Of a stretch of 64,000 nt of DNA, positions 20,980-31,949 are shown one piece after another. The position numbers were made by a program, and so were the translations under genes. The notes under the pieces are model-generated. The model did not search any database, was not told the DNA's origin, and saw nothing but the letters and a program-made list of their open reading frames with translations. Origin of the DNA: Trichomonas vaginalis G3 (lineage: Eukaryota > Parabasalia > Trichomonadida > Trichomonadidae); NCBI RefSeq assembly GCF_026262505.1, contig NC_067204.1, positions 16,222,165-16,286,164 on the forward strand, in the 5' to 3' direction. Every line of letters begins with the position of its first letter. The first letter of the stretch is position 1.

Positions 20980-23757
20980 ATGTGTGAAGATAGTGATATA
21001 GAGATACTCCTTGACCGTATTAGGACACATATCTATCTTAATGGAGACCGCCCAGAAGAGTGGTTCTTAGATTTTGATAAGCTTAGAAGTGGAAGAGTTA
21101 CAAAACAACAATTCTTCCGTGTACTTACCAATATTAAAATTCAGTTTACAGAAGAGGAATTTGAGACCCTTGCAGCACATTTTATGGAAGGTGAGCAAGT
21201 TAATTACAGACATTTCTTAGATGATATTCATGATATTTTCACAAACATGAATTTAGAGCACGAACCACACGGAACATTAAAGAATTCACGTGAGATTGTT
21301 GCAAAAACACTTAAGACAAACATTCAAAGCCTTGATAACGATATGTACGCACTTCTTTCGAAATTAGCTTACCAAGTACGAACAAGAGCTATTCACATCA
21401 GAGAAGCATACATGGATTTCGATCCACACAATAATGGACGCGTTACGCAATCTCAATTCCTTCGTGCAATGCCATTTAATGATCTCACTACGGGAGAGAT
21501 TAATCTTTTGGTCAAAACATATACAGATCCATCTGCTAAGGATGTAAACTATCGTAAGCTCTACCTAGATGTCAACCAAGCTCTCGAAGCGTACAAATCA
21601 AACGCTGTAACAGACATTGTCAATCGTAACCTTCTTCCTCACCAACTTCTCAGCCTTTCCGTTAACACAAAGAAGCCATCTGGAACAGTTTTAGACTGCA
21701 TTACAAGATTTGCTAAAGTTGTTCGCGAACAACGTATCAGAATCTACGATTTCTTTGCTGCTCACGATCCATTGAACCAAGGCCTCATCACACGTTCCAA
21801 GTTTGAAGGAACAATTACCGTATTTGGCTTCTCATGGACAGCAGAAGAAATCGCTTACCTTAGTGAGAAGTACAGAGAAGTCCAGGCATCAACAGAGTAC
21901 GTCAGATATCGCGAATTCTGCAAGGACGTCGAAGATGCAACAAATGCAACAGTTACATCTTCAGTTCAGACACTTGCTGTTACATCAGCACCTTCTCCTG
22001 AACTCAAACGCATCCTTGATGATGTCAGACATACAGTAATTCGCTTCAGAATCAATGTTCTTCCAACATTTCAGAATTTCGACCGCCAAAAACGCGGTTT
22101 TGTTACAGAACCTCAATTCCATCGCGCTCTTTCCACACTCAAGATCAATATTTCTACTACAGAACTTGCCGAAATCGCTCGTTTTTACGGATCTGATGAA
22201 GGCATTGATTATTTCAAGTTCGTAGAAGACATTGATCCAAGCCATTCACAGTCCCGCCGTGTATACAAGCCAATAGGAACTGATAGACAGTCAATCATGG
22301 ATGTTTACGGTCATACTCCAACAGGAGATTTATTCATTACACCAGACAAAGCCGATGAACTTATTTACAAGTCTAAACGTGGTCTCATCAAGAAGATTGA
22401 CGAGCACAAAGACATTGATTCACTCATGTACGCAATGAAACAGTGGTCAATCGTCAATTCCGTTCATTTTGGCGATTTCTTCTCTGATTTCGATAAATTG
22501 AACTGCGGAGAGATTCCTGTTTCACAATTCCGTTCTGGCTTATCATTATCCACATACAAAGTCACAGAAGACGAGTTCGATTTGATTGTTGATTCCTATG
22601 CATCAGACAAAAGACAAGGATTTGTTTGTTGGAGAGATTTCTGCAACGCAATCAAAGAATGCATTGCTCCATTAGATCTAGAGAAGACACCAACAGTTAC
22701 ACCAGCTATTCCATCAGAGAAATACCAGACAAGATCATTAGTTTTGAGACCAGAAAAGGATATGACATCAAATGTTGAAGAAATCCTCAAAAACGTTGCG
22801 AAATTTGTTCGTTCTCGACGTCTTTCTCTTATTGAACAATTCAAAGACAAAGATCGTCTTAATCACAAGCGAACAACTGCAACAGGATTTGCACAAGTCA
22901 TACAGTTGATTGGAGTCCACATCTCTAAGAACGAAATCGACACATTGTGCACTTTTTACAACGATCCAAACACAAATTTTGTTGATTATGTTCGTTTCTG
23001 CCAAGATGTCGAACAGAGAACAGGCCAAATCTTTGGAGATACAGCATCTAATTCTATTGTTATCAATAAGATTCCTCAGTACTCTAAAGAAGAATCACCA
23101 TACTTAGTTTCAGCTAAATCAACAGTTCCTTCTGATGATTATAACTGCATATTAAAGAGTTTGCAAACATACATTTACAAACGCCAGATTAGATTGAATG
23201 ATTTCTTCAAAGCATTCGATCCATTGAATCGTGGCATTGTTACCCAACAAAAGTTCAATTCTGTTGTTGGCCAGACAGGATTACCGTTGACAGCGAAACA
23301 AATGGATTTAGTTGGCTTCAGATTTACACCACCTGGCCAAACAGATATGTTCGATTACAGAACATTCTGCAAAGAAGTTAATCAAATCTTCGGCCCAACA
23401 GACTTGAACAAATCTCCTACACCAGAGAATGACAAGAAGGTTGATTCTCTTCCTGATCCTTCAAAGACATTACAAGTCCTCGATACAAATCAAGAGCGTC
23501 AGTTGAACGAAATCATCAAGCGTATGCATAATGATGTTGTTACTAAAAGAATGAACATTCAAGAGCAGTTCATTGATTATGATAGAATGCCACGTAAGAA
23601 TTACATCACTAAACAGCAATTCAAACAATGCATTGCTCGTTTAGGATTATGTAGTAATCCGCGTGAGTTTGATGTCCTTTGTAAGAAATATAGATGCACT
23701 GATCTTGATGATATGAACTATATGGCATTTTGCAATGACATCGAAGGTTCAAATTAA
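20980..23757 (+). CDS. large protein with eight degenerate EF-hand modules
   Basis: 925 residues made of eight modules about 120 residues apart. Each has a helix, a loop of the type DPLNxGxVTxxxF, a second helix, and a trailing motif like YRxFCxDV. Loops start near residues 31, 146, 262, 366, 504, 622, 744 and 865 (for example DFDKLRSGRVT, DFDPHNNGRVT, AFDPLNRGIVT). The loops keep the first Asp and usually the central Gly but lose acidic or Asn side chains at positions 3 and 5 and the Glu at position 12, so most cannot bind calcium well. This resembles the EFCAB6-type multi-EF-hand proteins linked to flagella and the cytoskeleton; that link is inferred. An in-frame stop just before the ATG fixes the start within the open frame. 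Codon use is GC-richer than surrounding genes, suggesting high expression. Confidence 0.85.
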   Translation: MCEDSDIEILLDRIRTHIYLNGDRPEEWFLDFDKLRSGRVTKQQFFRVLTNIKIQFTEEEFETLAAHFMEGEQVNYRHFLDDIHDIFTNMNLEHEPHGTLKNSREIVAKTLKTNIQSLDNDMYALLSKLAYQVRTRAIHIREAYMDFDPHNNGRVTQSQFLRAMPFNDLTTGEINLLVKTYTDPSAKDVNYRKLYLDVNQALEAYKSNAVTDIVNRNLLPHQLLSLSVNTKKPSGTVLDCITRFAKVVREQRIRIYDFFAAHDPLNQGLITRSKFEGTITVFGFSWTAEEIAYLSEKYREVQASTEYVRYREFCKDVEDATNATVTSSVQTLAVTSAPSPELKRILDDVRHTVIRFRINVLPTFQNFDRQKRGFVTEPQFHRALSTLKINISTTELAEIARFYGSDEGIDYFKFVEDIDPSHSQSRRVYKPIGTDRQSIMDVYGHTPTGDLFITPDKADELIYKSKRGLIKKIDEHKDIDSLMYAMKQWSIVNSVHFGDFFSDFDKLNCGEIPVSQFRSGLSLSTYKVTEDEFDLIVDSYASDKRQGFVCWRDFCNAIKECIAPLDLEKTPTVTPAIPSEKYQTRSLVLRPEKDMTSNVEEILKNVAKFVRSRRLSLIEQFKDKDRLNHKRTTATGFAQVIQLIGVHISKNEIDTLCTFYNDPNTNFVDYVRFCQDVEQRTGQIFGDTASNSIVINKIPQYSKEESPYLVSAKSTVPSDDYNCILKSLQTYIYKRQIRLNDFFKAFDPLNRGIVTQQKFNSVVGQTGLPLTAKQMDLVGFRFTPPGQTDMFDYRTFCKEVNQIFGPTDLNKSPTPENDKKVDSLPDPSKTLQVLDTNQERQLNEIIKRMHNDVVTKRMNIQEQFIDYDRMPRKNYITKQQFKQCIARLGLCSNPREFDVLCKKYRCTDLDDMNYMAFCNDIEGSN

Positions 23758-24090
23758 CTGATATATTATATATTTTTTATTTTTTTATTAAATAAATTTT
23801 GAAATTTAAACTCAAAAGAAACATTTTATTATTAAGGGTGCACTGTAGTCGGTTTTGCCAAAGCCATTAAGATCAGAATTCAATGACTGAAAAACCGTTA
23901 TTTTTGAAAGAGTATTGAAATAATTTTTAGAAAATTTCTCGTTTTTAATGAATATAATATAATTATGATTATTTTGGAATTTTGTGTGATTACACTTTTT
24001 TAATCAGAAATAATGGAATAGCAAAATTCCCTTTTATAGAGGATAAAGGCTATTACATACAATTGTTTTGCGACTCAATATTATTAAATA
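23758..24090. other. spacer before the beta-helix pseudogene
   Basis: AT-rich; no promoter motif tied to the following open frame could be identified. It may contain decayed 5' sequence of the surface-protein gene. Confidence 0.4.
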
Positions 24091-25089
24091 TTCATTAGAC
24101 ATCAATTTATATATGCTTTACAATTTAAAATTCACGAATCTTGGATAGAATTTTACCCAAACACTGAGCAATACGAAGAATATACAAGACATAATAAAAG
24201 GCTCACTGCAGATGAAAATAATTATTATATTTCATCTTGCTTTTTCTATCAAGTAAACACAAGAAGTACGGTTTACTTAAACACACAAAATATCGCAATT
24301 AAATTCCTTATTGATACTTCAGCCTTCAATCGATGTAGTAACAATGACGAAGGTGGCTGTATTTCCTATCAACATGAAGGTTCTTTTGTTCAAGATCGTG
24401 TTTGTAGTTTCGCTTCTAAAGTAAAATCACTTTATACAAAAGGAGCTTACTGTAAAATTGATGTTAGTAATAGCAGCAGCTATATGAATTATATCTATGA
24501 TTCATCTATTAGTAAAAGCGGAGATGATAGTTTCTTAGGAAATAGAAATCTTTATTTGAAAAATGGCCAGGTGCAAATTAAATCAATCAATATTTCATAC
24601 CCTAAAATAAATTATAGAGATTTTTATGAAGTTGATTCGTTTTCTGCCCAATCGAATTGTTCATTTTCCACTTTTTCTAATTCAACAACTAGAAATAGTA
24701 CATACTTTAAATTTCATCATTTAAATTTTGAAGGAACTTTTGAAATTCGATATTGTAACATTTTTAATAATCGAAATGGACCAACTCTTTGGGCCGAATC
24801 TGCTACAGTTCATATAATAAATAGTAGTTTTATAAATAATGATCCTGGTTACGCGTATTTTCAAGGTGATATAATTTTAGAAGAATGCTTCATCGATAAC
24901 AATTCACCATTAATTTATAGAGATGTGACTTTTAAAAACAGCATTTCAAATGAATTTACTAATAATCTTTCTCATTTTTCATCTGCATTTTGTCATGAAG
25001 ATGCATTAATTATTTATGAAATCATTTCAAATAATAAATATAGTGAAAAGAGTGCTTTTCTTTGTGTTTTACTTTCATCCATAAGCTAA
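24091..25089 (+). pseudogene. truncated right-handed beta-helix surface protein
   Basis: An open frame from 24091 to 25089 reads as the trichomonad surface family with short beta-helix rungs: NNYYISSCFFYQ, GGCISYQHEGSFVQDRVCSF, YMNYIYDSSISKSG, IKSINISYPKINYRDFYEVD, then Asn/Ser-rich rungs (CNIFNNRNGPTLWAES, INSSFINND). Full members start with a signal peptide, run several hundred residues and end with a membrane span and short cytosolic tail. This copy has no in-frame ATG before 24484 although homologous-looking text begins near 24125, and it stops without a membrane span. It is therefore cut at both ends. The satellite starts 200 bases downstream. Such proteins are thought to be polymorphic adhesin-like surface antigens. 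Confidence 0.7.
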
Positions 25090-25093
25090 AACT

Positions 25094-25160
25094 TTAACCC
25101 TTAATCGAAATATCAAGTACAACAAATATTTCCTGATTTGTTATTTTCAATTAAGGGTTT
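25094..25160. repeat. short hairpin after the pseudogene
   Basis: AACCCTTAAT at 25096-25105 is mirrored by ATTAAGGGTT at 25150-25159, with a loop of about 44 bases. It could be a minor foldback; no function assigned. Confidence 0.35.
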
Positions 25161-25291
25161 ACTTTATGCAAAAATCCTGACATTTGAATCATACTCTCCA
25201 AAATTAAACCAAAAAGAGGGTCATGTTCTAAGCATTTAGATTTCTGATAGTTACTAAACTGCGAGACAAAAGGCGTTCATATTTATTATTG

Positions 25292-28200
25292 TTTTATGAA
25301 ATTCTCTTTCTCTTCATATTTAACATTGCTTTATTACATTATCTTTTTCTTCACATAAATCACTGTTTTATGAAATTCTCTTTCTCTTCATATTTAACAT
25401 TGCTTTATTACATTATCTTTTTCTTCACATTAATCACTGTTTTATGAAATTCTCTTTCTCTTCATATTTAACATTGCTTTATTACATTATCTTTTTCTTC
25501 ACATAAATCACTGTTTTATGAAATTCTCTTTCTCTTCATATTTAACATTGCTTTATTACATTATCTTTTTCTTCACATAAATCACTGTTTTATGAAATTC
25601 TCTTTCTCTTCATATTTAACATTGCTTTATTACATTATCTTTTTCTTCACATTAATCACTGTTTTATGAAATTCTCTTTCTCTTCATATTTAACATTGCT
25701 TTATTACATTATCTTTTTCTTCACATTAATCACTGTTTTATGAAATTCTCTTTCTCTTCATATTTAACATTGCTTTATTACATTATCTTTTTCTTCACAT
25801 TAATCACTGTTTTATGAAATTCTCTTTCTCTTCATATTTAACATTGCTTTATTACATTATCTTTTTCTTCACATAAATCACTGTTTTATGAAATTCTCTT
25901 TCTCTTCATATTTAACATTGCTTTATTACATTATCTTTTTCTTCACATTAATCACTGTTTTATGAAATTCTCTTTCTCTTCATATTTAACATTGCTTTAT
26001 TACATTATCTTTTTCTTCACATTAATCACTGTTTTATGAAATTCTCTTTCTCTTCATATTTAACATTGCTTTATTACATTATCTTTTTCTTCACATTAAT
26101 CACTGTTTTATGAAATTCTCTTTCTCTTCATATTTAACATTGCTTTATTACATTATCTTTTTCTTCACATTAATCACTGTTTTATGAAATTCTCTTTCTC
26201 TTCATATTTAACATTGCTTTATTACATTATCTTTTTCTTCACATAAATCACTGTTTTATGAAATTCTCTTTCTCTTCATATTTAACATTGCTTTATTACA
26301 TTATCTTTTTCTTCACATTAATCACTGTTTTATGAAATTCTCTTTCTCTTCATATTTAACATTGCTTTATTACATTATCTTTTTCTTCACATTAATCACT
26401 GTTTTATGAAATTCTCTTTCTCTTCATATTTAACATTGCTTTATTACATTATCTTTTTCTTCACATTAATCACTGTTTTATGAAATTTCTTTCTCTTCAT
26501 ATTTAACATTGCTTTATTACATTATCTTTTTCTTCACATAAATCACTGTTTTATGAAATTCTCTTTCTCTTCATATTTAACATTGCTTTATTACATTATC
26601 TTTTTCTTCACATTAATCACTGTTTTATGAAATTCTCTTTCTCTTCATATTTAACATTGCTTTATTACATTATCTTTTTCTTCACATAAATCACTGTTTT
26701 TATGAAATTCTCTTTCTCTTCATATTTAACATTGCTTTATTACATTATCTTTTTCTTCACATTAATCACTGTTTTATGAAATTCTCTTTCTCTTCATATT
26801 TAACATTGCTTTATTACATTATCTTTTTCTTCACATTAATCACTGTTTTATGAAATTCTCTTTCTCTTCATATTTAACATTGCTTTATTACATTATCTTT
26901 TTCTTCACATTAATCACTGTTTATGAAATTCTCTTTCTCTTCATATTTAACATTGCTTTATTACATTATCTTTTTCTTCACATTAATCACTGTTTTATGA
27001 AATTCTCTTTCTCTTCATATTTAACATTGCTTTATTACATTATCTTTTTCTTCACATTAATCACTGTTTTATGAAATTCTCTTTCTCTTCATATTTAACA
27101 TTGCTTTATTACATTATCTTTTTCTTCACATTAATCACTGTTTTATGAAATTCTCTTTCTCTTCATATTTAACATTGCTTTATTACATTATCTTTTTCTT
27201 CACATTAATCACTGTTTTATGAAATTCTCTTTCTCTTCATATTTAACATTGCTTTATTACATTATCTTTTTCTTCACATTAATCACTGTTTTATGAAATT
27301 CTCTTTCTCTTCATATTTAACATTGCTTTATTACATTATCTTTTTCTTCACATTAATCACTGTTTATGAAATTCTCTTTCTCTTCATATTTAACATTGCT
27401 TTATTACATTATCTTTTTCTTCACATTAATCACTGTTTTATGAAATTCTCTTTCTCTTCATATTTAACATTGCTTTATTACATTATCTTTTTCTTCACAT
27501 TAATCACTGTTTTATGAAATTCTCTTTCTCTTCATATTTAACATTGCTTTATTACATTATCTTTTTCTTCACATAAATCACTGTTTTATGAAATTCTCTT
27601 TCTCTTCATATTTAACATTGCTTTATTACATTATCTTTTTCTTCACATTAATCACTGTTTTATGAAATTCTCTTTCTCTTCATATTTAACATTGCTTTAT
27701 TACATTATCTTTTTCTTCACATTAATCACTGTTTTATGAAATTCTCTTTCTCTTCATATTTAACATTGCTTTATTACATTATCTTTTTCTTCACATTAAT
27801 CACTGTTTTATGAAATTCTCTTTCTCTTCATATTTAACATTGCTTTATTACATTATCTTTTTCTTCACATTAATCACTGTTTTATGAAATTCTCTTTCTC
27901 TTCATATTTAACATTGCTTTATTACATTATCTTTTTCTTCACATTAATCACTGTTTTATGAAATTCTCTTTCTCTTCATATTTAACATTGCTTTATTACA
28001 TTATCTTTTTCTTCACATTAATCACTGTTTTATGAAATTCTCTTTCTCTTCATATTTAACATTGCTTTATTACATTATCTTTTTCTTCACATTAATCACT
28101 GTTTTATGAAATTCTCTTTCTCTTCATATTTAACATTGCTTTATTACATTATCTTTTTCTTCACATTAATCACTGTTTTATGAAATTCTCTTTCTCTTCA

Positions 28201-28722
28201 TATTTAACATTGCTTTATTACATTATCTTTTTCTTCACATTAATCACTGTTTTATGAAATTCTCTTTCTCTTCATATTTAACATTGCTTTATTACATTAT
28301 CTTTTTCTTCACATTAATCACTGTTTTATGAAATTCTCTTTCTCTTCATATTTAACATTGCTTTATTACATTATCTTTTTCTTCACATTAATCACTGTTT
28401 TATGAAATTCTCTTTCTCTTCATATTTAACATTGCTTTATTACATTATCTTTTTCTTCACATTAATCACTGTTTTATGAAATTCTCTTTCTCTTCATATT
28501 TAACATTGCTTTATTACATTATCTTTTTCTTCACATTAATCACTGTTTTATGAAATTCTCTTTCTCTTCATATTTAACATTGCTTTATTACATTATCTTT
28601 TTCTTCACATTAATCACTGTTTTATGAAATTCTCTTTCTCTTCATATTTAACATTGCTTTATTACATTATCTTTTTCTTCACATTAATCACTGTTTTATG
28701 AAATTCTCTTTATCTTCATATT
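25292..28722 (+). repeat. satellite: about 46 tandem copies of a 74-bp unit
   Basis: A 74-base unit is repeated head to tail from 25292 to about 28693, followed by a partial copy to 28722. Copies are nearly identical. The common variation is one site (ACATTAATC versus ACATAAATC), plus a few single-base length changes. The plus strand is almost free of G (strong pyrimidine bias). Each unit contains ATGAAATTCTC preceded by TCACATTAATCACTG; the ATG can be read for about 24 codons as MKFSFSSYLTLLYYIIFFFT, which looks like a signal peptide, and then ends. I regard these frames as by-products of the repeat, or fossils of the sequence that was amplified, not as genes. It sits between the beta-helix pseudogene and the TPR gene. 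Confidence 0.95.
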
Positions 28723-28799
28723 TGTTATATAAGTCTTTCGTATATATTATGATGAGAAAAAAAAATAATGTAATTATATAAGATACACCTTTATTTATT

Positions 28800-31700
28800 T
28801 TATTGATTATTAAGTTTTCTAATCAATGGAAGTATCTTCTTATACATTTGTGGCTTCAATGTTATGTATTGTTGTAGATATTTTGCAGCAGATTGATTAT
28901 CTTTAGTGAAAATCATTGTCAAAGCTTGCAAAAGGATGTTGTCACGAGATGCATCCATCTTAAGAAGTATTTCTGACCATGGAGCAATTATTTCGTATGT
29001 ATCATTAGTTTTAAGAACTTGTATAATGTAGTTCTTGATAACGAGAGGATTGTAGTAGTCCTTGTATTGATTGAATGTTTCAACTGCTGCATTCTTTGCA
29101 TCGCTTTGTTTCGTGAGGTCTCTTGTGTATCCAAAACAATTTTCAGGTTGTAATGAATCAAGATTAATGTGATATCTTAATTGGTCAATTAATTCTTTGA
29201 AATTTCTATCTGTATTTGAATAGAGACCGTTTAGAATTTCCTCTTTCTTTTCAATTTCATTAGCTTTTGAAGCTTCTTCAATTCCTGAAATAAGTTCATT
29301 AAATCTTGTTGAGTGTTTGACATTTTCTTTATCATTTTCTTCCAGAAGGAATTTCAATCTTTCCTTTGTTTCTTCGTCTTCAGTGAATTCGAAAGCATCT
29401 TTGTATTTTCCGCATGCTTCAAGAGCCAAACAAATCTTTGTTTTATCACGAGTCATAAACGCGTATCCGAGAGATTCGAATGGTTTATTCGCGTTGATTG
29501 CCAATTCAGTCAATGTTTCAATAGAATACTTCTGATTTCCATGTGTAAAAGAAAGAACTTGTCCATGATAAGGATCAATTGTTCCACAAATAGATTTGTG
29601 TTCCCATGAAGAAGCGTTCTTAGGATCTAGTGTATTCGCTTCTTCTGAAGCACGAGACATCATTTCATTATCATTTGTGAAATAAGACAAAGCCGCATAA
29701 CAGTTAAGAACATTCGCTTTTTCAGTTTCATCAGATAATTTCGCTGCAACACAGAAACAATGACGAGAAAATGAGATTTTTCCTGTCATGAAGAAAGCGA
29801 TGCCAAGAGATTTCCAGACATAAGCGTTATCTGGGAATGCTTTAACAGCTCTTCTAAGAACAATTATTGATTGTTCTGTCTTTCCAAGTAAAGATAAAAC
29901 TTCTGCAACATCAATAAAACATTCACCTCTTTTATCTTTTTCGGCACGTCTCATAAATAATTTCAAACATTCATTAGCATATTTTCCTTCTTTTGTTACT
30001 TTGAAAGCGAGCAAATAATATTCAGCGGCTGATTTAAGAACAGAAGATAATTTTTCACCAAATTCTAAAACATGAGAAGAAACTAAATTTTCTGTTTGAT
30101 GAATAACTTCAATAATTGATTCATATCTATTAAAATTAAACAATCTTTTCATTAATTCCATTGTCTGATAAAGAGAAGGACCAAACAAAAGAGGATTATG
30201 AACTGTTTCTTGGTCAATTATGTTTTCAGACAATTTTTTACCATATATACAATCAACTTTGTATTGTAATTCTTTACATGGATGACCAATCTTTTCTAAT
30301 TCTTCTGCAATTTGAGAAACAGCAACAAGTCGACCCATAGACATATAAGTATATCCCAAAACAGTCAATGCATTGAAATCATCAGGATTCCTTTTTGTAT
30401 ACAATTGGAGTTGATATGAAGCATCTTCATATTTTCCTAATTTAAAATACAACAAACCTGATTTAAATCTTGCCCAACTTTCATTAACAAGTTGACAGTG
30501 TTTTATTGCTTCTTCGTATTGATTAGAACTAATACATTCATCAACAATGATTTCAAGACATTCGGAACCTCTATATCCCAAATCATATGATTTTTTAAGT
30601 AAAAATTTTCCTTTTTCTTGTTCATTTAAAACAGTAATTAAATAATTTCCGAAATAAGCATAAACATTGCAATTCTCTCTATCTGCTTTCAAACAATTAG
30701 TAAATATATCATTAGCTGTTTCAGCAGAAATATGATTTCCAAGATAAAAAGCAGCCATTGATTTGATTTCAGCAAATTCTTTCGTATAAGGATATTTCAA
30801 CAATTCATGTAAACGATTGTCATCTTTATCCGTCTTCCAGAATTCAACAGCAAACTTCGCTTTCTCGATTAATGAAAGTTCTACACCATTATCAATGAGT
30901 TTTTGTGCTTCTTCAAGACGATTCAATTTAATTAAAGCGCGAACAACGTATTTCTGGCCAATTTCTTCATTTATAGAGACAATCATGTTCGAAATAGATA
31001 GAAATCCTTCGTAATCGTTGAGTTCTTCCTTTGCTTTGGCTGCTGATTCCAATGCTTTTAATGATTTGGAAAATTTCTTCGTAATTTCGTCGATTAGTGC
31101 GTTCTTTACATTCCTGTCATTGATTAAGTCAATAACCATGATGTATCCGCTTCGAAAATCTGGAATTAGCTTGACTTCTTTCAAAATTTCATTTGGATCT
31201 GGATTTTGTAAACTTTTGATCCAATTTTCGAACTGGTTCTTGCCTTTATTGATGTGCTTCTTGGCTGTATCAATTGGATTGTCTCCAAACAATGTTTCGA
31301 TGAATAATCTTTCATTATTATCTTCTGGTAGCATTTGTGCGTATTTTAGACTTTCGTCGTATTCGCCCATGTCTTTTAATGCATATGCTAAGTCTTCTAA
31401 CTTATCAACATCTGTAGGAGGACACAATTTCAACAATTTAACACGATATTGAAGAGTTTCGTCGGTTTCTGGTATTGCTTTGATGAAATTCGCAGCTTTC
31501 TCGTCTGGAAGAGTCTGAAGGCTCTCAATAAATTCTTTGTCAAGGTCTTCTTTATCTAAATCTCGAATAAATTCAGAAATTGTTTGGACAATTATTTCTG
31601 TTTGCTTGCAGTTTTTAAGAGCATTGATGCAATCATTAACTAAATCAGAAGAATCAATTTTGTGTTCTGCTATAATAAGGAGTTTTAACAGGGTTGGATC

Positions 31701-31934
31701 TTCTGGCTTCATTTCTAGCGTTTGTTTGACCAAAGCAATGCTATCTTTGAACTTTCCTTGTTTGAACTTTAGCACTGAAAGCATTTGATGCAATTCGAAT
31801 TTACGAAATTCAACTCGATTTACGGTTGGAAGTATAGAATTTAGCGTCTTTTCGCAATCTTCTAACTTACCCTCACCCATAAATTTCTTTGCAGCGATAA
31901 GATTTTGATCAATACGTGTTTTATCATTCGACAT
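28800..31934 (-). CDS. large TPR-repeat protein (possibly Ski3/TTC37-like)
   Basis: About 1044 residues, starting at MSNDKTRIDQN. The minus-strand Inr TCACT lies ten bases before this ATG, so the longer reading with a further 22 residues upstream is unlikely. Nearly the whole length is helical tetratricopeptide-like repeats. Clear ones are GKLEDCEKTLNSIL, KFKQGKFKDSIALVKQTLEM, YFKLGKYEDASYQLQLYTKR, DDFNALTVLGYTYMSMG and DNAYVWKSLGIAFFMTGKIS. There are no enzyme motifs, signal peptide or membrane spans. The overall layout resembles Ski3/TTC37, the scaffold of the SKI complex that feeds RNA to the cytoplasmic exosome, but TPR repeats diverge quickly and another TPR scaffold is possible. The 3' end lies 77 bases from the satellite. 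Uninterrupted. Confidence 0.8.
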   Translation of the reverse strand: MSNDKTRIDQNLIAAKKFMGEGKLEDCEKTLNSILPTVNRVEFRKFELHQMLSVLKFKQGKFKDSIALVKQTLEMKPEDPTLLKLLIIAEHKIDSSDLVNDCINALKNCKQTEIIVQTISEFIRDLDKEDLDKEFIESLQTLPDEKAANFIKAIPETDETLQYRVKLLKLCPPTDVDKLEDLAYALKDMGEYDESLKYAQMLPEDNNERLFIETLFGDNPIDTAKKHINKGKNQFENWIKSLQNPDPNEILKEVKLIPDFRSGYIMVIDLINDRNVKNALIDEITKKFSKSLKALESAAKAKEELNDYEGFLSISNMIVSINEEIGQKYVVRALIKLNRLEEAQKLIDNGVELSLIEKAKFAVEFWKTDKDDNRLHELLKYPYTKEFAEIKSMAAFYLGNHISAETANDIFTNCLKADRENCNVYAYFGNYLITVLNEQEKGKFLLKKSYDLGYRGSECLEIIVDECISSNQYEEAIKHCQLVNESWARFKSGLLYFKLGKYEDASYQLQLYTKRNPDDFNALTVLGYTYMSMGRLVAVSQIAEELEKIGHPCKELQYKVDCIYGKKLSENIIDQETVHNPLLFGPSLYQTMELMKRLFNFNRYESIIEVIHQTENLVSSHVLEFGEKLSSVLKSAAEYYLLAFKVTKEGKYANECLKLFMRRAEKDKRGECFIDVAEVLSLLGKTEQSIIVLRRAVKAFPDNAYVWKSLGIAFFMTGKISFSRHCFCVAAKLSDETEKANVLNCYAALSYFTNDNEMMSRASEEANTLDPKNASSWEHKSICGTIDPYHGQVLSFTHGNQKYSIETLTELAINANKPFESLGYAFMTRDKTKICLALEACGKYKDAFEFTEDEETKERLKFLLEENDKENVKHSTRFNELISGIEEASKANEIEKKEEILNGLYSNTDRNFKELIDQLRYHINLDSLQPENCFGYTRDLTKQSDAKNAAVETFNQYKDYYNPLVIKNYIIQVLKTNDTYEIIAPWSEILLKMDASRDNILLQALTMIFTKDNQSAAKYLQQYITLKPQMYKKILPLIRKLNNQ

Positions 31935-31944
31935 AGTTTTTTGA

Positions 31945-31949
31945 AGTGA
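31945..31949 (-). promoter_or_regulatory. Inr core promoter of the TPR gene
   Basis: TCACT on the minus strand, ten bases before the ATG at 31934; matches TCA(+1)YW and decides the start. Confidence 0.6.

Noticed and set aside
25292-28722. CRISPR-like or coding tandem repeat
   Set aside because: Head-to-tail identical 74-base units without spacers; the 74-codon frames are by-products of single-base length changes.
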